64,000 bases of DNA from Argentina anserina. Lineage: Eukaryota > Streptophyta > Magnoliopsida > Rosales > Rosaceae. Positions 41,201-51,331 of this stretch are shown here, in pieces. The notes under the pieces are model-generated. The model was given only the letters and a program-made list of their open reading frames with translations, searched no databases and was not told where the DNA came from. The position numbers were made by a program, and so were the translations under genes. Numbering within the stretch: the stretch's first letter is position 1; each line of letters starts with the position of its first letter. The stretch covers positions 62,001 through 126,000 of the forward strand of contig NW_026089493.1 of assembly GCF_933775445.1 (NCBI RefSeq). The letters are read 5' to 3'.

Positions 41201-44200
41201 TGAGTATCTTTCTGTAAGGCTTCTGATGCGAGTTTCTATTGTATTTGAGAGTTTTGCAAGTGTGGGAGTGTGTTTCTTTCAAACTGAGTATCTTTACATC
41301 GTTTGCGTATCTTTACTATTCCAATTGTGTATCTTTTCATTTCTCGTTTGAGTATCTATCTGTAAGGCTTCTGATGCGAGTTTCTATTGTATTTGAAAGT
41401 TTTGCAAGTGTGGGAGTGTGTTCTTTCAAACTAAGTATCTTTACATCGTTTGCGTAACTTTACTATTCCAATTGTGTATCTTTTCATTTCTCGTTTGAGT
41501 ATCTTTCTGTAAGGCTTCTGATGCGAGTTTCTATTGTATTTGAGAGTTTTGCAAGTGTGGGAGTGTGTTTCTTTCAAACTCAATATCTTTACATCGTTTG
41601 CGTATCTTTACTATTCCAATTGTGTATCTTTACATCGTTTGCGTATCTTTACTATTCCAATTGTGTATCTTTTCATTTCTCGTTTGAGTATCTTTCTGTA
41701 AGGCTTCTGATGCGAGTTTCTATTGTATTTGAGAGTTTTGCAAGTGTGGGAGTGTGTTTCTTTCAAACTGAGTATCTTTACATCGTTTGCGTATGTTTAC
41801 TATTCCAATTGTGTATCTTTACATCGTTTGCGTATCTTTACTATTCCAATTGTGTATCTTTACATCGTTTGCGTATCTTTACTATTCCAATTGTGTATCT
41901 TTTTATTTCTCGTTTGAGTATCTTTCTGTAAGGCATTCTGATGCGAGTTTCTATTGTATTTGAGAGTTTTGCAAGTGTGGGAGTGTGTTTCTTTCAAACT
42001 GAGTATCTTTACATCGTTTGCGTATCTTTACTATTCCAATTGTGTATCTTTACATCGTTTCAGTATCTTTACTATTCCAATTGTGTATCTTTACATCGTT
42101 TGCGTATCTTTACTATTCCAATTGTGTATCTTTACATCGTTTGCGTATCTTTACTATTCCAATTGTGTATCTTTTCATTTCTCCTTTGAGTATCTTTCTG
42201 TAAGGCTTCTGATGCGAGTTTCTATTGTATTTGAGAGTTTTGCAAGTGTGGGAGAGTGTTTCTTTCAAACTGAGTATCTTTACATCGTTTGCGTATCTTT
42301 ACTATTCCAATTGTGTATCTTTAAATCGTTTGCGTATCTTTACTATTCCAATTCTGTATCTTTACATCGTTTGCGTATCTTTACTATTCCAATTGTGTAT
42401 CTTTTCATTTCTCGTTTGAGTATCTTTCTGTAAGGCTTCTGATGCGAGTTTCTATTGTATTTGAGAGTTTTGCAAGTGTGGGAGTGTGTTTCTTTCAAAC
42501 TGAGTATCTTTACATCGTTTGCGTATCTTTACTATTCCAATTGTGTATCTTTTCATTTCTCGTTTGAGTATCTATCTGTAAGGCTTCTGATGCGAGTTTC
42601 TATTGTATTTGAAAGTTTTGCAAGTGTGGGAGTGTGTTCTTTCAAACTAAGTATCTTTACATCGTTTGCGTAACTTTACTATTCCAATTGTGTATCTTTT
42701 CATTTCTCGTTTGAGTATCTTTCTGTAAGGCTTCTGATGCGAGTTTCTATTGTATTTGAGAGTTTTCCAAGTGTGGGAGTGTGTTTCTTTCAAACTGAGT
42801 ATCTTTACATCGTTTGCGTATCTTTACTATTCCAATTGTGTATCTTTACATCGTTTGCGTATCTTTACTATTCCAATTGTGTATCTTTTCATTTCTCGTT
42901 TGAGTATCTTTCTGTAAGGCTTCTGATGCGAGTTTCTATTGTATTTGAGAGTTTTGCAAGTGTGGGAGTGTGTTTCTTTCAAACTGAGTATCTTTACATC
43001 GTTTGCGTATCTTTACTATTCCAATTGTGTATCTTTACATCGTTTCAGTATCTTTACTATTCCAATTGTGTATCTTTACATCGTTTGCGTATCTTTACTA
43101 TTCCAATTGTGTATCTTTACATCGTTTGCGTATCTTTACTATTCCAATTGTGTATCTTTTCATTTCTCCTTTGAGTATCTTTCTGTAAGGCTTCTGATGC
43201 GAGTTTCTATTGTATTTGAGAGTTTTGCAAGTGTGGGAGAGTGTTTCTTTCAAACTGAGTATCTTTACATCGTTTGCGTATCTTTACTATTCCAATTGTG
43301 TATCTTTAAATCGTTTGCGTATCTTTACTATTCCAATTCTGTATCTTTACATCGTTTGCGTATCTTTACTATTCCAATTGTGTATCTTTTCATTTCTCGT
43401 TTGAGTATCTTTCTGTAAGGCTTCTGATGCGAGTTTCTATTGTATTTGAGAGTTTTGCAAGTGTGGGAGTGTGTTTCTTTCAAACTGAGTATCTTTACAT
43501 CGTTTGCGTATCTTTACTATTCCAATTGTGTATCTTTTCATTTCTCGTTTGAGTATCTATCTGTAAGGCTTCTGATGCGAGTTTCTATTGTATTTGAAAG
43601 TTTTGCAAGTGTGGGAGTGTGTTCTTTCAAACTAAGTATCTTTACATCGTTTGCGTAACTTTACTATTCCAATTGTGTATCTTTTCATTTCTCGTTTGAG
43701 TATCTTTCTGTAAGGCTTCTGATGCGAGTTTCTATTGTATTTGAGAGTTTTGCAAGTGTGGGAGTGTGTTTCTTTCAAACTCAATATCTTTACATCGTTT
43801 GCGTATCTTTACTATTCCAATTGTGTATCTTTACATCGTTTGCGTATCTTTACTATTCCAATTGTGTATCTTTTCATTTCTCGTTTGAGTATCTTTCTGT
43901 AAGGCTTCTGATGCGAGTTTCTATTGTATTTGAGAGTTTTGCAAGTGTGGGAGTGTGTTTCTTTCAAACTGAGTATCTTTACATCGTTTGCGTATCTTTA
44001 CTATTCCAATTGTGTATCTTTTCATTTCTCGTTTGAGTATCTTTCTGTAAGGCTTCTGATGCGAGTTTCTATTGTATTTGAGAGTTTTGCAAATGTGGGA
44101 GTGTGTTTCCTTCAATCTGAGTATCTTTACATCGTTTGCGTATCTTTACTATTCCAATTGTGTATCTTTTCATTTCTCGTTTGAGTATCTTTCTGTAAGG

Positions 44201-44401
44201 CTTTCTGATGCGAGTTTCTATTGAATTTGAGAGTTTTGCAAGTGTGGGAGTGTGTTTCTTTCAAACTAAGTATCTTTACATCATTTGCGTATCTTTAGTA
44301 TTCCAATTGTGTATGTTTACATCGTTTGCGTATCTTTACTATTCCAATTGTGTATCTTTACATCGTTTGCGTATCTTTACAATTCCAATTGTGTATCTTT
44401 T
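41201..44401 (+). repeat. Satellite sub-domain 8, 985-bp tandem higher-order repeat up to the insertion site
   Basis: Landmarks at 41,954, 42,225 and 42,455 recur 985 bp later at 42,939, 43,210 and 43,440. The start at 42,455 also matches 41,239 (1,216 bp earlier). Diagnostic variants are CATCGTTTCAGTATC, TCTCCTTTGAG, TTTAAATCGTTTG, TGTGTTCTTTCAAAC (a one-base deletion) and CTCAATATC. The array is broken at 44,401/44,402 by the retrotransposon, within GTGTATCTTTT. Confidence 0.78.
44397..44401 (+). repeat. Left target-site duplication CTTTT
   Basis: CTTTT directly precedes the TG of the left LTR and is repeated directly after the CA of the right LTR at 57,012-57,016. A 5-bp duplication is normal for Ty3/gypsy integrases. 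Removing the element plus one copy restores the intact satellite junction GTGTATCTTTTCATTTCTCG. Confidence 0.95.
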
Positions 44402-45479
44402 TGATAGAGCGTTCGGTTAGAACGTCTATAAAATACCCTGAAAAACATCATCGTTAGTATAGAATAAGCAGGGATCGTTCAGTCCGGGGAATCAAAAGGG
44501 CCTCAACACTTATCATGTTATTAGGGGATTTGATTTGGATTCTAAAACTACAACTTAAAATAAATCCTAAATTACTTATATACAATTGATCAACCATGCA
44601 TCACATAACCTAAACACGAATTCTACTCAAGAAACATGTATGACACGCATAGAACAACATATAGGCAGCAAATTATTTCGATTCTTTCTAAGTCCATTTC
44701 AATTCCAATTCTAATTAGAGTCCGAAGCGGTTCATCTAATCGTTAAGACTTCTTATTTATCTAGAATCAACGAAGCGTTCAATCCTAAACATATGCTAAA
44801 GAGAGTTCAACATAACGAAGCGTCTAGTTAAACAACAAAGTAGCACATAAGCACATTAAGTCGAGTTGGAGACATGTTACACAAGCATGGCGTCACTCAT
44901 CTTGATTAAACATGCAAATTCCTAGAACTATCACAGCCCTATATAAGTATCCATAATTGAAACACGAAGCGCATATTCAATCGAAGAACACTTTGGTGAA
45001 TTAAATCGCAACCCTAGGAGAACCATGGCCTTGGCTTCCTCAAGCATTGATTTAGATGTACAAGTTCAAGGAACTAATTGAAATAAAACCTAAAATTATT
45101 TCGAAACCTACTGCCCCTATGTCATTATACACGGCATACATACATATTTCAATGAATTCATACAATCAAAACATAAAACCAAAGAAGTCTGAATTTATGC
45201 TCTTCATATATAAAACCGAAAATCACATCCAAGAATTCATACAATGAAATCGAAAATTGCAGAAAACCAAAAGAAAAATTACAAGACATGGATGAATCAC
45301 ACTTTAGAAACCTTCTAGGATTCGGCAAGAATGGATTCGATTTGGGAGAGGAGGAAGATGAGCACGGTTTGGTGGTGATGAATGAAGGTTTTTGGCTTGA
45401 TTTTTCTGGATGGATTTTGGCAGAATTTCGGCTGTGTTTATGAGAGAATGGAGATGCCTTTTCTGAAGGGAGGCCGAGC

Positions 45480-45487
45480 TATATATA
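45480..45487 (-). promoter_or_regulatory. TATA box copy in the 3' LTR
   Basis: TATATATA lies within CTATATATAG, flanked by GC-richer sequence. It is the same element as at 56,056-56,063. In this copy it would direct minus-strand transcription leftwards, out of the LTR into the satellite, if active. Confidence 0.4.
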
Positions 45488-46130
45488 GAGGAAGCAAGGG
45501 AGAGGCTGCTAGGGTTTCGGGCTGCTTGGTCCATCAATACATGGCTGTGATCTCTCCTCAATGAATGCATCGAATGGCTGCCCTTGTTCCTGCGAAAATT
45601 CAGTCTTTATCTCCTTATTTCTCTAGGGTTACATGGGCTGGACTCTCCTTGTATTTTGCTGAATGATAGGCACGGAAAAGCTTCCTTCACAAGCTGAATA
45701 GATAGGGCACGGCTCTCTTTGATTGAATGGAAGGATAGCACGACTGAAACTCCTTCTTTTTCTCTAGATATTATCTCCAAAATTCTGAAATTAATCTCCC
45801 TTTAAAACCTGAATGGTAGCTCGGCATAGGACTCCTTCTCCATGTAGTACACGGCCTCCTTAATTCCCTCCTTGAATTATCTCTTCAAATCTGAAAATAA
45901 GAAAAGAATAACATAAGTAAAAGATAATTCATTTGAAATTCATGTCTTAATCTAGACAATAGTTGTCTTAAAAAGACATATGAAATAGATGAGCTCAACT
46001 AGATTAGGAAAGTTTCTAATTTGCAAAAAGGAAACTTACTAGAATAAGTAAGTTACTAGAACAAGGAAGTTCATTTAGGAAAGTTTCGTAATAAGAGTTT
46101 GAGTTCAAGTAGGACTTTCCAGAATGGTAC

Positions 46131-46255
46131 GTTTCCTAGTCTAACAAGGATTCCTAATGCAAACATGACTCTCAAGATATCGCCAATGCGACCAAAACGT
46201 AGAAAGATGAAGACTCCAAATTCAACTAGGTTTCCTAGTCCTATAAGGATTCCTA
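46131..46255 (-). repeat. Pair of 26-bp direct repeats in U3 (left LTR)
   Basis: Positions 46,131-46,156 and 46,230-46,255 share GTTTCCTAGTC at one end and AAGGATTCCTA at the other, with about three mismatches between. They lie upstream of the TATA box in the element's own direction, so they are in U3, the usual place for LTR enhancer repeats. The same pair occurs in the right LTR at 56,707-56,732 and 56,806-56,831. Function is inferred from position only. Confidence 0.5.
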
Positions 46256-46435
46256 CTCAAACTAGGACTCTAGACCAATTCTTCGTTTTTAACTCGTTTA
46301 AGCACAAAAACACATCCATAACCATCCAAGACTCCTATTGTGACTCAATGACTCGATATTACAACAATAAGGGTTAAGCAAAGTACAATTGGAGGTAGAA
46401 ACATATTAAGAACGTAGCACAAAGTGCTCCTATCA

Positions 46436-46449
46436 ACTACCCCACACTT
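46436..46449 (-). promoter_or_regulatory. Polypurine tract next to the 3' LTR
   Basis: On the minus strand the sequence AAGTGTGGGGTAGT abuts the first base of the 3' LTR. It is purine-rich and in the position where plus-strand DNA synthesis is primed in LTR retrotransposons. It contains three T residues, so it is not a perfect polypurine run. The assignment rests mainly on position. Confidence 0.7.
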
Positions 46450-48229
46450 GGCTTTTGCTAGTCCCTTAGCAAAACAAAACAAAACTACACAAAACTCTAT
46501 TGCCCCTAAATGATTGTCTCAGAATCTCAAAACACATAGCTTTCAAGTTTAAGCATTTGAATGTAAGCACATAAATTCCAAGTTTCATAAACATGTTTCA
46601 TAGTATGAATAAGTAAGAAATGAGACAATAGGCACATAACATGTTTAGTCAATCCAATCCTCCTCACAAGGCATACTCTCTTCTTCTCACTCAGATTCAT
46701 GGTTATGATTCACACACAAGTATATGCAAGAGAAAGGATAATAAAGCATCAAATAGCCTGCATATTTCATCAAATGAAAGCACTTTGTGAATAACAAAAG
46801 GAAAACCTCATTTAACAACTAAGTGCACAAATGGACCAAAACCATATGCTCAACTCTTGTGATCGTCTCCACAAACCAAGATTTGCTCATTTTAAGAATC
46901 ATTAGGATCATTTGATAAGGGTGAATGGTTAGGCTTAGCTAAAGGCATGGAATATCAAGGAATCACAAAGGTAATCCTATAGACTTAGCAGAGTAAACAC
47001 CATCCTTATGACACCACACACCATCAATGGCCAAATATAACAAGTTGGGCCCAAACATCATTTTAACCACAAAGTGAACATGGACAAAGGTCAAATAAAC
47101 TTTTTTAGACCTTCAATTCAACTCAACTCCAAATCACAAATGGAAGACAACATCTTTTCTTTCCTTTTCATGTATTGCCGATCTCATCATTTTTTCATTC
47201 ATCATCATTTTTTCCTTTTCTTTTTTCGGCATTTGCTTAAAAGCTTGTTCATATTTTCTTTTCTCATGTCTTCCACCCCACACTTATTTCATGCATCATC
47301 ACAACATCATCTCAAAAATAGTTCTGCCAAGTCTATAGGACAAGGTAGAGATAACAATACTAAGCATGGAGATAATATAGGTGATGAAGAAAAGGCTCAA
47401 TGTAGGCTCAAATGGGGTTCAACTAAGGGGTCCCAAACAGGGCACATATAGGGATACATGGCTGTTTGGCTAAAGTGGTGGTAATCCTAGAAATGATCCA
47501 TAAATCCCTTTCAAAATCAGAGCATTTTATGACTTAAAAGTTTCAACAATCACAAAAGATGAGTTCTAGTAAATTCTAGAGTCCATTAAAAGCTACGGCA
47601 CATAGTCATTGAATATGCAAAGAATAATGAGGTTCACAAAACAATCACGAAATTTCATATTATCACTCAAGAAGAAAGCATATATAGGCTCAAAAACTCA
47701 CAGGTTGTTATGGACTTAAACTAACCAAACATGTATGTCATATTACATTCAATCAACTCTCACATGTTCATACCAAATCCACATTATCAATGAAACTTAC
47801 AATTCAATTCTTATGAAATGCAAAACCATCATCTATGCATTTAGAGATATAATCATCCTAGACTTTAGGGGCATCCTAAGACTCAAAACAACACATTTTT
47901 TTTCGAATTTTCTAACATTTTTACGAATTTTTTCTTTCTTTTTCGTTTTTTAACATGAAATCAAAGCAAAAATCAGCAAACAACGATCATGCAACCCTAC
48001 CCCACACTTAGAAAATTACATTGTCCTCAATGTAAGCTCAATAATCAGAATGTAATTCATAAGTAGAGAATAAGATCACACATCAATACATATACAATTC
48101 AACCATAAGAGTGAAGGGATAAGAAAATGCAAACTCCCGTAGACGACTCCTCCACAGGTACGGTTGAAATGGGTTGCCTCCCATGCAGCGCTTGAGTTTT
48201 AAAGTCTCTCAGCCTAGACTCTCTCATGC
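46436..48229 (-). other. 1.8-kb non-coding region between pol and the 3' LTR; no env-like frame
   Basis: No minus-strand open frame of 60 codons or more lies here, so the envelope-like third gene found in some Athila elements is missing or decayed beyond recognition. The block CCCCACACTT occurs three times on the + strand, at 46,440-46,449 (part of the polypurine tract), 47,276-47,285 and 48,000-48,009. The first and third copies are both preceded by CTA. Two plus-strand frames (47,074-47,451 and 47,735-47,953) are antisense to the element, low in complexity and not recognisable. Very T-rich tracts occur near 47,150-47,270 and 47,895-47,950. Confidence 0.8.
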
Positions 48230-51200
48230 TCATACATCTTTTGGCGCATCTCTCACACTCGTCTCCTCATACGTGTGCTCCTCAAAAGGTTCAAAGTAGG
48301 GCTTAAGTCGATGCCCATTCACCTTGAATGTCTGACCTGTTTTGTCACTTTTAATTTCAATAGCACCATGAGCAAACACATTAGTAACAACAAATGGACC
48401 AACCCAACGAGAACGTAATTTTCCAGGAAAAAGTTTAAGTCTAGAATGGAATAAAAGAACTTTTTGACCAACTACAAACTCTTTCCCACGAATCATCTTG
48501 TCATGATAAGCTCTCGTTTTCTCCTTGTAAATCCATGCAGCATCATAGGCGTCATTTCGTATCTCCTCAAGCTCATTGAGCTGCAATTTCCTATGAAGAC
48601 CAGCTGCATCCTTGTCCATATTGAATGTCTTCACCGCCCACCATGCTCTGTGCTCCAACTCCACTGGAAGGTGACATGCCTTCCCATACACCAATCTGAA
48701 TGGTGACATCCCAATAGGCGTCTTGTACGCAGTCCTGTAGGCCCATAATGCATCATCTAATCGATCACTCCAATCCTTCCTTGTTGGACCTACAGTTTTC
48801 TCCAGAATTCCCTTGATCTCTCTGTTGGACACTTCTGCCATGCCACTCGTTTGAGGATGATATGGTGTTGAAACCTTGTGGGTTACTCCATACTTCTTAA
48901 GCAATGCCTCAATAGTCCGGTTGCAGAAATGAGAACCTCCATCACTTATCAACACCCTTGGTACTCCAAACCTGCAAAATATGTTAGTTCTCAAGAAACC
49001 TGCAACCACTTTCGAATCATTAGTTCGGGTGGCCTTTGCTTCCACCCACTTCGACACATAATCAACAGCTAACAAGATATACAAGAAACCTCTAGATGAA
49101 GGAAATGGACCCATGAAATCAATGCCCCACACATCAAAAATTTCGACAATTATAATGGGGGATAAGGGCATTTGATCTCTCTTACCAATATTACCAGTCC
49201 GTTGACACCTATCACAAGAAACACAAAACAAATATGCATCCTTGAAAATAGAAGGCCAATAGAAACCACATTCCAACACCTTTAAAGCTGTTCTACGAGG
49301 CCCAAAATGACCTCCACATGCCTCACTATGACAGAAGTTAAGAATCGACCTATGCTCATTCTCTGGGACACATCTCCTAATGACTTGATCACTACATTGT
49401 TTCCATAAATACGGTTCATCCCAAATATAGTATCTAGCCATTTTCTTCAATTTAGCCTTATTAGCATGCGAAAGTGTACTAGGAAAGTCCTTAGTAACTA
49501 AATAGTTGACAATATCGGCATACCAAGGCACACTTACCTCTATCCCAAAGAGTTGCTCATCTGGGAAAATCTCACGTAGTGGCTCTCTTTCCTCATCTCG
49601 CACAATCCTACTCAAATGATCAGCCACCACATTCTCACTTCCCTTCTTGTCTCGAATCTCAAGGTCAAACTCTTGAATCAATAGAATCCATCGGATCAAT
49701 CTGGGCTTAGCATCCTTCTTTGTCATCAAATACCTTAAGGCTGCATGGTCAGAATACACAACAACTTTAGAATGCAAAAGATATGATCGAAATTTGTCTA
49801 AAGCAAATATTACAGCCAAAAGTTCTTTTTCCGTAGTCGAATAATTCATCTGGGCCTCATTAAGAGTCCTAGACGCATAGTAGATCACTACGGGCTTCTT
49901 TTCTCTTCTTTGGCCCAACACCGCCCCAACTGCATAATCCGAAGCATCGCACATCAACTCAAAGGGCAGGTTCCAATCTGGAGGACAAATGATGGGTGCA
50001 CTAGTCAACAACTCCTTCAACTTCACAAACGCTTTTTCACATGCATCATCCCATATGAACGGCATATCCTTCTGCAATAGGGTACACATAGGTCTCGCCA
50101 CCATGGAAAAATCCTTGATGAATCTCCTATAAAATCCTGCATGACCAAGGAAAGAACGAACCTCTCTCACAGTTGTGGGAGAGGGTAAGTGATGCACAAT
50201 ATCAACCTTAGCCTTGTCTACCTGAATACCCTTAGCAGATACAATATGTCCCAAAACTATCCCTTGATTAACCATGAAGTGGCATTTTTCCCAATTAAGC
50301 ACAAGGTTAGTTTCTACACACCTTTTCAATATTAACTCTAAATTCTCTAAACATGCATCAAAGTTTTTACCATAAACACTAAAGTCATCCATAAAAACTT
50401 CAATGATATTTTCGATAAAATCAGAGAAAATAGCAAGCATACATCGCTGAAACGTACCTGGTGCGTTGCACAACCCAAAGGGCATGCGTCGATAGGCAAA
50501 AGTGCCAAATGGACATGTAAATGTCGTTTTCTCTTGATCTTCCGGATGAATGCATATCTGGTTGTAGCCACTATACCCATCTAGAAAGCAAAAGAACTCG
50601 TGCCCGGCCAATCTTTCCAACATCTGGTCCATGAACGGCAAAGGCATGTGATCCTTGCGTGTTGTAGCATTCAGCTTCCTATAATCAATGCACATCCTAT
50701 GACCGGTCACCAATCTCTGGGGTACTAACTCATTCGCCTCATTTTTCACAACAGTCACCCCACTCTTCTTAGGCACAACTTGCACTGGCGAAATCCACCG
50801 ACTGTCCGAGATGGGATAGATCACTCCACAATCAAGCAGCTTGATCACCTCATCTTTCACGATTTTCATCATTGGTGGGTGCAATCTCCTTTGAGCATCA
50901 CGTGTAGGCTTTGCGCCATCCTCTAATAGTATCCTATGAACACAAGTTGTAGGGCTGATTCCCTTGATATCCGCCAAAGTCCATCCAATAGCGGTCTTGT
51001 TCCTCTTAAGCACATCAATCAATCTAGCTTCCTGCTGCTCACTCAGCGTTGATGACACAATAACTGGTAGAGTATCATCCTTTCCAAGGTACACATACTT
51101 CAAATGATCTGGAAGCTGCTTCAAATCTAACTTTGGGGCCTGAACCACAGATGGTAACAATTTGTTAGTGGAAATGGGAATTGACAAGAAAGAGGGATAC

Positions 51201-51319
51201 CTTTTGAACGGTTGAGCTTCAAGCTCACAAAGAATTTCGAAAATCTTGGGCTCAAGATCAGCCCACTCCTCTCTTGGGACACGGTCCCCATGCTTGTCAA
51301 ATCCGGCCCCTTGCTCCAT
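48230..51319 (-). CDS. pol: Pol: reverse transcriptase - RNase H - integrase polyprotein (second frame)
   Basis: This 1,029-residue frame encodes the element's replication enzymes, which copy the RNA into DNA and insert it into the genome. The reverse transcriptase lies at about residues 130-400, with [10 protein letters not shown] (catalytic D247) and FMDD (D311, D312). The RNase H lies at about 450-570, with CDAS (D458), TTEKE (E497), YSDH (D524) and ADHLSR (D567). The integrase follows, with an HHCC zinc finger H664, H671, C702, C705 and a catalytic triad D734, D793, E829 with the usual 35-residue D-E spacing. A GPF-type motif lies at about 973-976, and there is no chromodomain in the last 50 residues. 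No internal stop or frameshift is seen. The listed start is the first ATG, four codons after the gag-pro stop and in the same frame. Pol is probably made as a readthrough fusion rather than from this ATG, though the ATG has a good context (G at -3 and +4). Confidence 0.93.
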   Translation of the reverse strand: MEQGAGFDKHGDRVPREEWADLEPKIFEILCELEAQPFKRYPSFLSIPISTNKLLPSVVQAPKLDLKQLPDHLKYVYLGKDDTLPVIVSSTLSEQQEARLIDVLKRNKTAIGWTLADIKGISPTTCVHRILLEDGAKPTRDAQRRLHPPMMKIVKDEVIKLLDCGVIYPISDSRWISPVQVVPKKSGVTVVKNEANELVPQRLVTGHRMCIDYRKLNATTRKDHMPLPFMDQMLERLAGHEFFCFLDGYSGYNQICIHPEDQEKTTFTCPFGTFAYRRMPFGLCNAPGTFQRCMLAIFSDFIENIIEVFMDDFSVYGKNFDACLENLELILKRCVETNLVLNWEKCHFMVNQGIVLGHIVSAKGIQVDKAKVDIVHHLPSPTTVREVRSFLGHAGFYRRFIKDFSMVARPMCTLLQKDMPFIWDDACEKAFVKLKELLTSAPIICPPDWNLPFELMCDASDYAVGAVLGQRREKKPVVIYYASRTLNEAQMNYSTTEKELLAVIFALDKFRSYLLHSKVVVYSDHAALRYLMTKKDAKPRLIRWILLIQEFDLEIRDKKGSENVVADHLSRIVRDEEREPLREIFPDEQLFGIEVSVPWYADIVNYLVTKDFPSTLSHANKAKLKKMARYYIWDEPYLWKQCSDQVIRRCVPENEHRSILNFCHSEACGGHFGPRRTALKVLECGFYWPSIFKDAYLFCVSCDRCQRTGNIGKRDQMPLSPIIIVEIFDVWGIDFMGPFPSSRGFLYILLAVDYVSKWVEAKATRTNDSKVVAGFLRTNIFCRFGVPRVLISDGGSHFCNRTIEALLKKYGVTHKVSTPYHPQTSGMAEVSNREIKGILEKTVGPTRKDWSDRLDDALWAYRTAYKTPIGMSPFRLVYGKACHLPVELEHRAWWAVKTFNMDKDAAGLHRKLQLNELEEIRNDAYDAAWIYKEKTRAYHDKMIRGKEFVVGQKVLLFHSRLKLFPGKLRSRWVGPFVVTNVFAHGAIEIKSDKTGQTFKVNGHRLKPYFEPFEEHTYEETSVRDAPKDV

Positions 51320-51331
51320 AGCTAATTGCTA
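51320..51331 (-). promoter_or_regulatory. Candidate leaky stop codon, UAG CAA UUA, between gag-pro and pol
   Basis: Read on the minus strand, gag-pro ends GCA TAG and is followed in the same frame by CAA TTA GCT ATG, where pol begins. The six bases after the stop fit the CARYYA rule for the tobacco-mosaic-virus class of readthrough stops, known to allow a few percent readthrough in plant cells. Frame continuity is exact: the stop and the pol ATG are 12 nt apart. The alternatives are a CAG-to-TAG nonsense mutation, with the C in the CHG context that plants methylate, or reinitiation at the nearby ATG. Confidence 0.6.

Larger units (their letters stand above)
1..44401 (+). repeat. Left arm of a modular tandem satellite array (107-bp core + n x 41-bp module)
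   Basis: The whole segment is head-to-tail satellite in one orientation. The core is 107 bp. It starts GTGTATCTTTTCATTTCTCG, passes through CTGATGCGAGTTTCTATTG and GCAAGTGTGGGAGTGTG, and ends TTCAAACT. It is followed by one or more 41-bp modules. Each module has a first half GTGTATCTTTACATCGTTT and a second half beginning GCGTATCTTTAC and ending TATTCCAATT; the first module after each core begins GAGTATC. One module gives a 148-bp unit, two give 189, three give 230, and seven (near 31,147) give 394. A one-base variant (CTTTCTG for CTTCTG) adds 1 bp. The + strand is T-rich: 20 T against 8 A in the 41-bp consensus. No unit is inverted. Open frames of 60-212 codons in this segment are by-products of low stop density and are not genes. 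The array continues past the left window edge. Confidence 0.97.
44402..46435 (-). repeat. 3' LTR of the element (left copy)
   Basis: This is a 2,034-bp direct repeat of 54,978-57,011 (offset 10,576), with 6-bp inverted termini TGATAG/CTATCA. By eye the only difference is T at 45,147 against C at 55,723. A TATATATA box lies at 45,480-45,487. On the minus strand it is about 950 nt into the LTR, which would make U3 about 0.95 kb and R-U5 about 1.05 kb. A short inverted repeat CGTTC-GGTTA-GAACG (44,410-44,424) sits close to the U5 end. Open frames within the LTR (for example 45,056-45,247 and 46,099-46,377) occur identically in both LTRs and show no recognisable protein. Confidence 0.95.

Noticed and set aside
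1..44401. CRISPR array (regular repeats with spacers)
   Set aside because: The 'spacers' are themselves repeated satellite sequence, no cas genes are present, and the inserted element is a plant retrotransposon. This is eukaryotic satellite DNA.
44690..44725. Origin of the satellite from the LTR, because both contain AATTCCAATT
   Set aside because: The shared stretch is only about 10 bp, AT-rich and isolated. No longer similarity between LTR and satellite was seen.
46099..46377. LTR open frames of 60-92 codons, present in both LTRs
   Set aside because: They are present twice only because the LTRs are duplicated. They have no known domain and overlap the U3 repeats.
47074..47451. 125-codon plus-strand frame as an antisense gene of the retrotransposon
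   Set aside because: It is low-complexity (Phe/His/Ser-rich), overlaps T-rich tracts and has no recognisable domain. Antisense frames are reported in some plant retrotransposons, but nothing here supports one.
48230..48400. Chromodomain at the integrase C-terminus
   Set aside because: The last residues after the GPF motif are short and lack the aromatic cage pattern, so the element is not a chromovirus.
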